Below are positions 13,408 to 22,049 of a stretch of DNA of 40,833 nucleotides, piece after piece; position 1 is the stretch's first letter; each line of letters begins with the position of its first letter. Source of the stretch: an uncultured Actinomycetes bacterium. GTDB lineage: Bacteria; Actinomycetota; Acidimicrobiia; Acidimicrobiales; RAAP-2. The stretch lies in assembly GCA_903825895.1 (NCBI GenBank), contig CAIKCI010000039.1, positions 1 to 40,833 of the forward strand. Direction: 5' to 3'. The position numbers and the translations under genes are program-made. The notes below the pieces were generated by a model. That model did no database searches and was not told the DNA's origin. It saw nothing but the letters and a program-made list of their open reading frames with translations.

Positions 13408-15038
13408 CGTCGACGAGATGCTCGGTAGCGCTCAATCGCAGCGTTCGTTGAACTGTCATAGTTCAGCGGAACCGATTCATCCGTCAAGGCACCCGACACT
13501 GATGTCGCCATTGCCTTGCCGAGTTCTACGCCCCACTGATCGAACGAGTCAATACCCCACACCGCTCCTTGGGTAAAGACATCGTGTTCATAAAGGGCGA
13601 CCAGCGTCCCCAAACTCTTTGGGGTCAGTTCATCAAGCAGCATGAGCGTCGATGGCTTATTCCCGGTAAAGGTTCGGAACGGTACCTGCCACTCCTCGAC
13701 ACCGGACGCAGCAACTTCCTCCGCACTTCGGCCGAACGCTAAGGCCTGTGCTTGGGCGATCAAGTTCGCCATCAAGAGATCATGGCTTGCGTGGTAGCCA
13801 CTTAAGGGCTGCAAAAAGCCAATGAAGTCGACGGGGATCAGTTTCGTTCCCTGGTGAAGAAGTTGGTAGAAGGAGTGCTGGCCGTCCGTTCCAGGTTCAC
13901 CCCAGAAAATCGCTCCACTTTGATACGAGAGCGCCTTCCCGGAGCGATCGACTCGCTTGCCATTGGACTCCATCTGCAACTGCTGGAGATACGCCGGAAA
14001 GCGAGCCAGATCGCTCGAATACGGCATCACGCCAATGGTTTGCGCCCCAAGGAAGCAGTCATACCAAACCCGCAGTAATCCGAGCAGTAACGGGAGGTTC
14101 TGCTCCGCTGGTGCTGAACAGAACAGTTGGTCAACCTCGTGAAATCCTGCGAGCAGTTCTGCGAATCCATCGCGCCCGATCAGCAGCATGGTTGACAAGC
14201 CAATAGCCGAGTCCATGGAGTACCGCCCACCAACCCAGTCCCAGAAGCCAAACATGGCTCGATCAGCGATCCCAAATGCTTGAACCGCTTCATGGTTGGT
14301 TGACACAGCCACAAAATGATTACCAATGGCTTCTTCGCCAAGCGTTGACGCGATCCAATCTCGAGCCATCGTGGCGTTCGTCATCGTCTCGAGCGTCGTG
14401 AAGGTCTTTGACGCAACGATGAAGAGGGTTGTCTCGGGATCCAACGTACTGGTGATCTTTTCGGTATCAGTTCCATCGACATTGGCAATAAAGTGCGCTG
14501 CCAACGGAGCGCTGATTGAACGGCGGAGGGCCAGGCTCGCCATTTCAGGCCCCAAGTAGGACCCACCGATTCCGATATTCACGACGTCAGTAATGCGCTT
14601 TCCCGTTGCACCCTTCCAGCGGCCGTCACGAACTTCGTCGGCGAAGTCACCCATCTGATCCAAGGTGGCGTGCACTTCAGCCACAATGTCTTCGCCGTCA
14701 AGAACCAACTGTGCACTGCGCGGGAGGCGAAGGGCGATGTGGAGCACACGGCGATTCTCAGAGTTATTGATACGCTCACCACGGAACATGCTGTCGCGTC
14801 GCTCAAACACCTTGGTTTCATGGGCAAGGTCCAAAAGGTGGGTCACAACATCTTCGTCGATCAAATTCTTTGAGAGATCCATCGAGATCCCCGCACCTTC
14901 GAAGTGAAAGCGGCTTGCTCGATCGGGATCGTTCGCAAACAGTTCTTTAAGCGTCGTGGCTTGAATACGCTTGGCATCTTTTTCAAGTGCCTTCCACGCC
15001 TTTGTCGTTGTTGGATCAATGACCTGATCGTCAATCAT
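13398..15038 (-). CDS. pgi: glucose-6-phosphate isomerase
   Basis: A 546-residue enzyme that interconverts glucose-6-phosphate and fructose-6-phosphate. The sugar-phosphate-binding G-I-G-G-S-Y-L-G-P, the V-G-G-R-Y-S-M-D-S-A-I-G-L-S signature, the G-T-D-G-Q-H-S-F-Y-Q-L-L-H-Q-G-T segment with the catalytic His, and the C-terminal Q-W-G-V-E-L-G-K with the catalytic Lys are all present. Length matches the long bacterial form. The ATG at 15038 lies six bases after the tal stop, and pgl overlaps its end. Its presence in the operon lets carbon cycle from fructose-6-phosphate back into the oxidative branch. Confidence 0.97.
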   Translation of the reverse strand: MIDDQVIDPTTTKAWKALEKDAKRIQATTLKELFANDPDRASRFHFEGAGISMDLSKNLIDEDVVTHLLDLAHETKVFERRDSMFRGERINNSENRRVLHIALRLPRSAQLVLDGEDIVAEVHATLDQMGDFADEVRDGRWKGATGKRITDVVNIGIGGSYLGPEMASLALRRSISAPLAAHFIANVDGTDTEKITSTLDPETTLFIVASKTFTTLETMTNATMARDWIASTLGEEAIGNHFVAVSTNHEAVQAFGIADRAMFGFWDWVGGRYSMDSAIGLSTMLLIGRDGFAELLAGFHEVDQLFCSAPAEQNLPLLLGLLRVWYDCFLGAQTIGVMPYSSDLARFPAYLQQLQMESNGKRVDRSGKALSYQSGAIFWGEPGTDGQHSFYQLLHQGTKLIPVDFIGFLQPLSGYHASHDLLMANLIAQAQALAFGRSAEEVAASGVEEWQVPFRTFTGNKPSTLMLLDELTPKSLGTLVALYEHDVFTQGAVWGIDSFDQWGVELGKAMATSVSGALTDESVPLNYDSSTNAAIERYRASRRRWA

Positions 15039-15044
15039 GAAGCC

Positions 15045-16112
15045 CTACTTCGCTTTCGACTCAATGGATTCCAAGAGCTCGTCCCAAGCGGAAACGAACG
15101 ATGCCTTCCCCTCCTGTTGGAGTTGGTCAGCAAGGGCATCAAGGTCCACACCAGCGTCAGTAATGCCAGCAAAGACTTCGACGGAGTCTTCCCCATTCGC
15201 ATCTAAGACGCCTGAGAATGTGCCGTGATCGTGGAAGGCCTTCAGGGTCGAGTCCGGCATGGTGTTCACCGTGTCGGGAGCCGCCAGGCCCTGGACATAC
15301 AGTGTGTCCGAAGCATCGGGGTCCTTGGTCCCCGTGCTGGCAAATAACAAACGCTGTATTGGTGCTCCTTGGGCGATCAGGTTTTGAACTCGCTCTGAAG
15401 CAATGAAGTTGCGATAGGCGCAATAGCTGTCTTGGCCTACGGCCAGACCTAGTTTGTCCTTCATCGTGGCGGGCACGGTCTTGGCCACAGCAACATCCCA
15501 ACGGCTAATAAACAACGATGCCACTGAAACGATGTTCAGGTCCTGTCCTGCGGCTAAGCGGCGCTCGAGGCCCTTGGTATACGCATCAGCGGCTGCCAGA
15601 TATTGCTCGGCAGAGAACAAGAGGGTGACGTTAACGGGCACACCCGAGGCAATCGTTTCTTCAATCGCCACAAGACCCGCAGGAGTCCCCGGGATCTTGA
15701 TAAAGAGGTTCTCACGTTCGGCTTGTTTGTGCAGAGTGACTGCTGCCTTGATCGTGTTGACCGCATCGTCAGCAAGCACGGGAGAGACTTCGAGTGAAAC
15801 CCAGCCGTCGAGACCACCGGTTGCGTCGTGGATGGGCTTGAAGATGTCTGCAGCCCGACGGAGATCGTCAATCGCAAGACGGAAGAATGCTTCTTCTTGA
15901 ACGATTCCTTGTCCGGCCAATTCTTTGATCTGTGCGTCATACGACGATGACTTCGAAATCGCCTTGTCAAAGATTGATGGGTTTGATGTGAGTCCTGTCA
16001 CACTGAACTCATCGACGAAGTTTTGAATCACTCCGTCATCGAGCATCTCTCTCGTGATGTTGTCGACCCAGATACTTTGCCCCGCTGCAGCGAGTTCATT
16101 GGTTGCACTCAT
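15045..16112 (-). CDS. tal: transaldolase
   Basis: A 355-residue enzyme of the actinobacterial/cyanobacterial-type transaldolase class, which moves a dihydroxyacetone unit between sugar phosphates in the non-oxidative pentose-phosphate branch. Diagnostic segments are S-I-W-V-D-N-I-T-R (14-22), G-L-T-S-N-P-S-I-F-D, and N-L-F-I-K-I-P-G-T-P-A-G-L, which carries the Schiff-base lysine. S-x-F-I-S-R-W-D follows. A good AAGGA stands before the ATG at 16112. It sits between zwf (21-base gap) and pgi (six-base gap). Transketolase is not in the window. Confidence 0.95.
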   Translation of the reverse strand: MSATNELAAAGQSIWVDNITREMLDDGVIQNFVDEFSVTGLTSNPSIFDKAISKSSSYDAQIKELAGQGIVQEEAFFRLAIDDLRRAADIFKPIHDATGGLDGWVSLEVSPVLADDAVNTIKAAVTLHKQAERENLFIKIPGTPAGLVAIEETIASGVPVNVTLLFSAEQYLAAADAYTKGLERRLAAGQDLNIVSVASLFISRWDVAVAKTVPATMKDKLGLAVGQDSYCAYRNFIASERVQNLIAQGAPIQRLLFASTGTKDPDASDTLYVQGLAAPDTVNTMPDSTLKAFHDHGTFSGVLDANGEDSVEVFAGITDAGVDLDALADQLQQEGKASFVSAWDELLESIESKAK

Positions 16113-16133
16113 TGTTGATTCCTTTCCTCGGAA

Positions 16134-17519
16134 TTATTTGTGATGCTTTACTTTCGGATTAAGCCATGAACCACTCTCGGCAATAAGCGCGTTGGCCTCG
16201 TCAGGTCCCCACGTTCCTTTTTCGTAGTGGTAGATCGGCGTGGCGTCATTAAGAATCGGGTCGACGACGTTCCATTGGGCGATGACCAGGTCTTCTCGCG
16301 AAAAGAGGCTGTCGTCGCCATGGATCGCATCACCCAGTAGTCGCTCGTAGGGGGGCATCATCTTGCCGGCGTCTTCTTGGATCTCAAGTTCTATGTCTTC
16401 GCCAATCATTCCCTCTCCCGGCTGCTTGAGACGCACCCCAAGAGCGATCGATACATCGGGACTAATTCGCATACGAAGATGCGATGAGGCTTCAGGAACG
16501 ACCTCATTGAAGATCTCTTGCGGAGGACGACGGAACCGCAGTCGAATCTCGGTGCAGGTTTCGGGAAGATTCTTTCCCGAGCGAATAAAGATCGGGACCC
16601 CCGCCCAGCGCCAGTTATCAATCCACAGGCGAGCAGCAAAAAACGTCTCTGTCGTCGATCCAGATTTCACCCCTGGGATGTCTTGATAACCCGCATACTG
16701 TCCACGGACAAGATCTGCCGTTGTCATTGGCCGTACAGCCTTGAGCAACATCGCTCGAGAGTCGCGAATGGCTTCAGAGCTTGAACTCGAAGGTGGTTCC
16801 ATGCAGATGTTCGAAAGGACCGCCAGCAAGTGATTTTGGAAGACGTCGCGAATGGTTCCTACCGAGTCATAGAAACTGGCACGATCTTCGACACCAAAGG
16901 ATTCCGCCATTGTGATTTGGACGCAGTGGACGTGTGAACGATCCCACATTGGCTCAAAGATGGGGTTGGAGAAGCGCATGTAGAGAATGTTCTCGACCGG
17001 GTCTTTCCCCAAGTAATGGTCGATTCGATAGACGTACTGCTCATCAAAGTAACGGTGCAGGAGTTCATCAAGCGCACGGGCTGATTCAAGATCGTGCCCA
17101 AAGGGCTTTTCGATAATGACACGCGAACCGTCCTTATTACACTTCGCATCGGCCAGGCCTTTGACGACGACCCCAAAGAGCGACGGCGGGATTGCCAGGT
17201 AGTGCACCAAGACTTTGGCGTCGCCGAGTACTTCGCGTAATGCGCCAAAGGTGGTGGGGTCTTCATAGTCCCCATCGACATACTGCAGAAGGCTCGACAT
17301 TTTCTGAAATGCCTCTTCATTGACGCCTCCGTGTTCTTCGAGGCTTTTACGAGCTCGTTCACGCAAGTCATCAACGGTCCACTTATTCGATGCCACCCCG
17401 ACGATGGGGATGTCAAGCGTGCCGTTCTGAATCATCAGTTGGAGCGCAGGAAAAATCTGCTTATACGCTAAGTCTCCACTTGCTCCAAAGAAAATAAACG
17501 CATCGGCTTTTTCGGCCAC
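16134..17519 (-). CDS. zwf: glucose-6-phosphate dehydrogenase
   Basis: A 461-residue enzyme that oxidises glucose-6-phosphate to the lactone and yields NAD(P)H. It has the nucleotide-binding F-G-A-S-G-D-L-A near residue 11 and the active-site R-I-D-H-Y-L-G-K-D-P-V-E-N-I segment near 160. It is shorter than the common ~490-residue form, and the usual A-R-R-K after the dinucleotide motif is replaced by A-Y-K-Q, which may affect NADP preference. The start is a GTG at 17519, one base after the gnd stop (TGA-C-GTG), so translation should be coupled. The assembly factor gene opcA, often beside zwf in actinobacteria, is not present here. Confidence 0.94.
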   Translation of the reverse strand: MAEKADAFIFFGASGDLAYKQIFPALQLMIQNGTLDIPIVGVASNKWTVDDLRERARKSLEEHGGVNEEAFQKMSSLLQYVDGDYEDPTTFGALREVLGDAKVLVHYLAIPPSLFGVVVKGLADAKCNKDGSRVIIEKPFGHDLESARALDELLHRYFDEQYVYRIDHYLGKDPVENILYMRFSNPIFEPMWDRSHVHCVQITMAESFGVEDRASFYDSVGTIRDVFQNHLLAVLSNICMEPPSSSSSEAIRDSRAMLLKAVRPMTTADLVRGQYAGYQDIPGVKSGSTTETFFAARLWIDNWRWAGVPIFIRSGKNLPETCTEIRLRFRRPPQEIFNEVVPEASSHLRMRISPDVSIALGVRLKQPGEGMIGEDIELEIQEDAGKMMPPYERLLGDAIHGDDSLFSREDLVIAQWNVVDPILNDATPIYHYEKGTWGPDEANALIAESGSWLNPKVKHHK

Positions 17520-17520
17520 G

Positions 17521-18549
17521 TCAGCTGGCCGATCCGTCGCTGGGCTTCTCTAAGTGTCCTCCGAAACCAAAGCGCATGGCTGAAAGCACCTTGTCCGAGA
17601 ACAGTCCTTTTCCCTGAGACTCAAAGCGTGTGTAGAGCGCCGAAGAGAGAACCGGTGCGGGAACCCCTTCATCAATCGCCGCTTGCACGGTCCAGCGGCC
17701 TTCACCGGAGTCAGAGACTCGGCCGGCAAAATCATCCAGGTTCGGGCTCGTCACAAAGGCTTGGGCCGTCAGGTCCAGGAGCCATGACCCGATCACACTT
17801 CCGCGACGCCACAACTCACTGACTTCCTTCAAGTTGATGTCGTACTGGTAGTACTCGGGCTGAAGCATCGGCGCCGTTTCTGCGTCGTTTGCCTGAGTCT
17901 TCTTGCCCGCATCGGCGTCGGCCAAAATACCCAAACCTTCGGCGTAGGAGGCCATGATGCCGTATTCGATACCGTTGTGCACCATCTTGACAAAGTGTCC
18001 TGCGCCCGAAGGCCCGCAGTGGAGATAGCCCTTCTCGGCGGTCGTCGGTTCCCCGCTGCGGCCAGGCGTTCGCTCAACGTCGCCCATGCCCGGTGCGAGT
18101 CCTTCCAAAATTGGGTCAAGTCGTTGAACAGCCTTGTCGTCGCCACCCACCATCAAGCAGTAGCCGCGCTCAAGGCCCCACACACCACCGCTTGTTCCGG
18201 CATCGACATAGTGAATACCAGAACTCGCAACGTGTTTGGCTCGGCGAATGTCTTCTCGATAATTTGAGTTTCCGCCATCAATAATGATGTCGTCCTTTTC
18301 AAGAAGGGGGACCAGCTCGTCAAGAACCGTGTCGACCACTCCTGCTGGAACCATCATCCAGATTGCTCGTGGGGCATCCATCATCGAAACCATCTCGCTC
18401 AGCGACGTCGATCCCTTGGCGCCTTCCTTTTTCAAGGCCTCAATGGCATCGGCATTTTGGTCGGTGACAAAGAGTTCATGGCCCTTTTTCATCAAGCGCT
18501 CGCTCATGTTGGCGCCCATTCGGCCCAACCCAATCATCCCTAATTGCAT
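17521..18549 (-). CDS. gnd: 6-phosphogluconate dehydrogenase, short (YqeC-like) form
   Basis: A 342-residue enzyme that decarboxylates 6-phosphogluconate to ribulose-5-phosphate. It belongs to the short class rather than the ~470-residue class, and has the class-specific T-S-G-G-V-W-G-L-E-R-G-Y-C-L-M segment. G-L-G-R-M-G-A-N-M (8-16) binds the dinucleotide, and an Asp after the second strand (V-T-D-Q) suggests NAD rather than NADP. The catalytic region G-x-G-H-F-V-K-M-V-H-N-G-I-E-Y is intact. AAGGAG stands six bases before the ATG at 18549. It is the first gene of the operon, and an inverted repeat lies about 50 bases upstream of the start. Confidence 0.94.
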   Translation of the reverse strand: MQLGMIGLGRMGANMSERLMKKGHELFVTDQNADAIEALKKEGAKGSTSLSEMVSMMDAPRAIWMMVPAGVVDTVLDELVPLLEKDDIIIDGGNSNYREDIRRAKHVASSGIHYVDAGTSGGVWGLERGYCLMVGGDDKAVQRLDPILEGLAPGMGDVERTPGRSGEPTTAEKGYLHCGPSGAGHFVKMVHNGIEYGIMASYAEGLGILADADAGKKTQANDAETAPMLQPEYYQYDINLKEVSELWRRGSVIGSWLLDLTAQAFVTSPNLDDFAGRVSDSGEGRWTVQAAIDEGVPAPVLSSALYTRFESQGKGLFSDKVLSAMRFGFGGHLEKPSDGSAS

Positions 18550-18595
18550 GGTGTTCTCCTTGTTGTGAAATCTGTTTAGAACTCTAGGCTTTTTT

Positions 18596-18612
18596 AGGTC
18601 GGTTCGCGACCT
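18596..18612. promoter_or_regulatory. inverted repeat upstream of the pentose-phosphate operon
   Basis: AGGTCG (18596-18601) and CGACCT (18607-18612) form a perfect six-base repeat with a five-base spacer, 47-63 bases before the gnd start codon. A run of six T/A lies between it and gnd on the wrong side for a terminator of the upstream FN3 gene. An operator is therefore more likely than a terminator, though neither is proved. Confidence 0.3.
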
Positions 18613-18626
18613 GTCTCTGTGAACGT

Positions 18627-19829
18627 TTAGCGAACAGGAGGACGAGTTATTTGGTCAAATTGCGCCAGCGCCGCATCAAGCTCGCCACCTCGTCGTCGAC
18701 GTGCCAAGTCGGCTTCAGCCAACTGGGCTGCGGTGGGAGGAGTGGCATTGGTTCGCAGAAGACTTTCGGCTTCAAGCGAGAACACCACGCCACGGAGACC
18801 CTCAGCAATTGACGAAGCAGCCTGGCGACGTTCTTCGTCAGGAGCACGCGAGGCAACCCGGTCAAGAGCAACCGCGGCATCTTCAGCTTGAGCGCGGACC
18901 TGAGGAAGTTGTGCGTCGCCGCCGGTGGGTTGGGCCAAGACCAGGCTGCGGGCCAAGGTTGCCGTCTCAAACGCTGCTCGAGCACCGGGAGTCCAGGCGT
19001 CGTCCGCTTCACGACGCTTTTTTGATGCCATCAGGGTGATGACACCCACGACGATCAGCACCAGCACCACAATGATCAAGACGATGTAGATCCACGTCTT
19101 CGAGCTTGACGCTGGGGTGCCACCCGTCGGGGTCACCGAGTTCGAAGCCACCGATGGAGCGGACTGCGCGCCTTGCGTGAAGGCAACAACTTGAAAGGTA
19201 TACGCCGTATTACCCGTTAATCCGGTCACGACACAGGTCGTGGGGGCATGGCCGGTCGCGCCGGTGGCCGTGCACGACGCACCACCAGGCGTGGCGGTCG
19301 CTCGATACTGCGTAATTGCCACTGCTGAGCCGTCCATAGGGGCGTTCCAGGTTATCGTTGCTTCATTTTTGCCCGCCACTGCGGCAACGCCTGTTGGCGT
19401 TCCTGGCTTGATCGCTCCCGTTGTGGTCGTTACCGGCGACGTCGTTGTCGTCGATGCCGTCGGGGTCACTGAGTTTGATGCACTCGAAGGAGCACTCGAT
19501 CCGGCTGAATTGATGGCCACCACAGTAAAGGAATAGACCGTATTCGGCGCAAGACCGTTCACCACACACGCCGTGGTGCTTGCCGTGCACTGCGCCCCAC
19601 CAGGAGCAGCCGTGGCGGTATAACTCGAAATAGGTGGAGCACCTGGCGTCTGCGCAGGGGCAACCCAACTCACCGTCGCTTGTTGCGGTCCGGCGGTTGC
19701 CGTCACGTTGGTGGGAGAACCAGGAACCTCTGCCGCCGCCCCCGCCAACGCCGGGGTTACGGCCAGTAAGCCAGCGGAAAGCGCCACCATCCCCAGGGCT
19801 TTCGCCAAGCTTGTTGCATTGAATCTCAC
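18627..19829 (-). CDS. exported fibronectin type III membrane protein
   Basis: A roughly 400-residue envelope protein of unknown role. A signal sequence (K-A-L-G-M-V-A-L-S-A-G-L-L-A-V, cut after A-L-A-G-A-A) leads to two FN3 domains (about 37-125 and 143-238) with the P-G-T-P-T-x-V and Y-T-F-Q-V-V-A-F motifs, a Thr-rich linker between them, one transmembrane helix (W-I-Y-I-V-L-I-I-V-V, about 246-268) and a cytoplasmic tail of about 130 residues rich in Ala, Arg and Glu. The ATG at 19835 is only one base from AGGAGG, whereas a GTG two codons later has ideal spacing, so I place the start there. It is followed by gnd, but a separate promoter probably serves that operon. Confidence 0.75.
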   Translation of the reverse strand: MRFNATSLAKALGMVALSAGLLAVTPALAGAAAEVPGSPTNVTATAGPQQATVSWVAPAQTPGAPPISSYTATAAPGGAQCTASTTACVVNGLAPNTVYSFTVVAINSAGSSAPSSASNSVTPTASTTTTSPVTTTTGAIKPGTPTGVAAVAGKNEATITWNAPMDGSAVAITQYRATATPGGASCTATGATGHAPTTCVVTGLTGNTAYTFQVVAFTQGAQSAPSVASNSVTPTGGTPASSSKTWIYIVLIIVVLVLIVVGVITLMASKKRREADDAWTPGARAAFETATLARSLVLAQPTGGDAQLPQVRAQAEDAAVALDRVASRAPDEERRQAASSIAEGLRGVVFSLEAESLLRTNATPPTAAQLAEADLARRRRGGELDAALAQFDQITRPPVR

Positions 19830-19894
19830 GGCCATTCCTCCTTCAAACCAGGCGCCCGATTGGCGTGGAACGAAGTCTAGCCACGGGGACTGAT

Positions 19895-21310
19895 TCAGGT
19901 CTTCTCGATCGTTGTTGTCGCTGGCAAGCGTCCATTGTTGATGCTCTCGAGAAAACGACCGTAATCACTCCGATTGCGTTCCACATAGGCCAGTGCCCAG
20001 GAGGTCATGGCCTTATCAAAGGCATCCTTGTCACCAAGATAGGTGGCGATCGCCATCCGGTCCCCTGAACGAGCATGTGCTCGGGCCAAGGTCCACGCAC
20101 AGAGGTCAATGTAGGCGGATGCCCTTAGCGCGTCCGTAAGTTTCGAAATATCTACTGAGGCTTTACCGTCATGAAACTGTCGAAAATAAAAATCGTGCGG
20201 CTCCTCGTCTCCGTACTGCACCCGGGTGTAGCCGAGGAACATGTCCGGGGTGGTCTGCATGAGGCGTTGACCGGCAACGACCCGCTCACCGGCGTGGTCG
20301 TAGTGGCTGGGACCTAAGTGTGATTCCAACACCGACGGGCTGGCTTCTTTGATCTGGAGGATGAAGGGGTCGCTGTAACTACGTCCCATAAAGAGGCTGA
20401 TAAAACAGCGAGTCCCCACCGAGCCAACGCCTACTACTTTGCGCGCCATGTCAACACGCTCGTAGGTACTCATCAAATACGCTCGATCATCGAGTAGCGA
20501 GCTGATGTAGTCCTCAAATGCTTGCGCAATCACCGCATTCGTCTCTCCGGCGAAGGGAGACTCTTGTGCGAGTGACTCTGACGAAACAATCAGCGGTGGG
20601 TCATCTTTGAATTGAAGATGCCCGTTCTTAATCGTCGTCAATTTGGCGAAGGCTTGTTGCACAGACGTCCTTTTTGCTCGCGCCACAATGTCATCGACTG
20701 GCGAACGGTGCTCGTCTTGAAAGAGTGCACGCAGGGTATCGATTTTGCTCTCAACATCCAGTGCCGCGTACCAAACATCAAGGTTTCCTTGCTGGGAGAA
20801 CCCCACCAGAGAGTTGCGATACGTCGCCGACGCACTCAACAAGACCTTAGTGATGTCTTTGTCAGAAAAGTTCATTGACGACATGGCCACCGCTGCAGAG
20901 GCCAACATCCTCTTGACGTCCCACTCAAAGGGGCCGGGCAATGTCTCATCAAAGTCGTTGACATCAAAAATCAGTCGCCGTTCGGTGGAAAAGAAAATAC
21001 CGAAGTTGGAAATGTGCGCATCCCCGCAGAGTTGCGCATCGATCCCCGTCGCTGGGGTGATACCGAGGTCGTAGGCCATCACCGCTGCTGCACCTCGGAG
21101 AAATGAAAACTCACTCACCGCCATCCGGCTGTAGCGCAAAGGAAGGAGACTCTGGACTCGATCGACTCCCTGGAGTTCTAAAACACTGATGGGGTCGAAG
21201 TCACCAGGACGATCACCCAGAACGGCAAGAGCTTTTCTCGGCAGCGCAGCGCGTCGGGCCTTCCCTTTTTCAACTCCCTCTTGTGAACGTGCGGTCAGTA
21301 GATCGGTCAT
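19895..21310 (-). CDS. DUF2252 family protein
   Basis: A 471-residue protein that I recognise as DUF2252. It has the L-P-L-R-Y-x-R-M segment near residue 78, G-D-A-H-I-S-N-F-G near 117 and F-D-V-N-D-F-D-E near 134. The last two resemble the catalytic and metal-binding loops of kinase-like (APH/HipA-type) folds, so a phosphotransferase activity is possible, but no function has been shown for the family that I know of. Its ATG overlaps the stop of the upstream membrane protein by four bases (ATGA), so the two proteins are made together. Confidence 0.82.
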   Translation of the reverse strand: MTDLLTARSQEGVEKGKARRAALPRKALAVLGDRPGDFDPISVLELQGVDRVQSLLPLRYSRMAVSEFSFLRGAAAVMAYDLGITPATGIDAQLCGDAHISNFGIFFSTERRLIFDVNDFDETLPGPFEWDVKRMLASAAVAMSSMNFSDKDITKVLLSASATYRNSLVGFSQQGNLDVWYAALDVESKIDTLRALFQDEHRSPVDDIVARAKRTSVQQAFAKLTTIKNGHLQFKDDPPLIVSSESLAQESPFAGETNAVIAQAFEDYISSLLDDRAYLMSTYERVDMARKVVGVGSVGTRCFISLFMGRSYSDPFILQIKEASPSVLESHLGPSHYDHAGERVVAGQRLMQTTPDMFLGYTRVQYGDEEPHDFYFRQFHDGKASVDISKLTDALRASAYIDLCAWTLARAHARSGDRMAIATYLGDKDAFDKAMTSWALAYVERNRSDYGRFLESINNGRLPATTTIEKT

Positions 21311-21963
21311 AGGTTCTCCTCGGTTCGTTCGATTGACGGAATGATTCGCTCACTCGGTGCTGAAGACTCGATCCGTCGCCCTCTGCTGAGCCGCGGTCCA
21401 ATTCGGCCTGAGATCAAGCTCACCTCCAAAATATTGAACAGCACGATCTGAATCGGGAAGGCAACTACTGCACTCGTCCAAACCGAAACCGTGGCAAGCG
21501 TCAGCAAGCCGTTGATCAAGGCGCCGAGGTACGACGTATAACTTTCGGTTTCGGGCGCCTTCCATGACTTGATGACGGTGGGAAGTCCCGCAAGTCCATC
21601 GGCCACCATAAACAACGCCAGCCCCACCGTGGCATTCGACGAAACAAACCAGAGCAAGAGACCCAAGGCAGATGCCAGGCCACAGGCAACGTCAAACACC
21701 CCCAACTTCCAGACGGCATCGTGGTTGAGAAAAGAAGCCGTCAAGACAAGCAGTGGCCCCAGACCTACCGACAAGGTCATGACTGATTGGACGCCCACGC
21801 CCTGTTGAAGTTCCGACACAAAGACCAGACCAGGAGCGATCGTCCACATCAGCCACGTCACCCGGTTGGGTTGGGTCAGACCACGCAAGGTGCTCCAGGC
21901 GTAGGCGCCAGAACCGATCATGCTGATCGCTGCCCCGAGATAGACAAAATTACCGCTGATCAC
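21307..21963 (-). CDS. PQ-loop-like integral membrane protein
   Basis: A 218-residue protein with about seven hydrophobic segments, short basic loops and a soluble charged C-terminal tail. The segment G-L-T-Q-P-N-R-V-T-W-L-M-W near residue 30 resembles the Pro-Gln loop of SWEET/PQ-loop transporters; a weaker related loop (S-Y-T-S-Y-L-G) occurs near residue 140. I do not recognise a named family. It is translationally coupled to the DUF2252 gene. A transport or sensing role for an unknown solute is possible but unproved. Confidence 0.6.
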   Translation of the reverse strand: MISGNFVYLGAAISMIGSGAYAWSTLRGLTQPNRVTWLMWTIAPGLVFVSELQQGVGVQSVMTLSVGLGPLLVLTASFLNHDAVWKLGVFDVACGLASALGLLLWFVSSNATVGLALFMVADGLAGLPTVIKSWKAPETESYTSYLGALINGLLTLATVSVWTSAVVAFPIQIVLFNILEVSLISGRIGPRLSRGRRIESSAPSERIIPSIERTEENL

Positions 21964-22049
21964 AGGCCCTATCTTCCCACACGAAGCAAAAATCGTTTCC
22001 AGAGATGCCCAGAAACGTAAGGATTCAGGTGCGACAATAGAGAAGTCCT

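Noticed and set aside
18590-18612. Intrinsic terminator of the FN3 gene
   Set aside because: The hairpin is followed by A residues rather than T residues on the coding strand of that gene.
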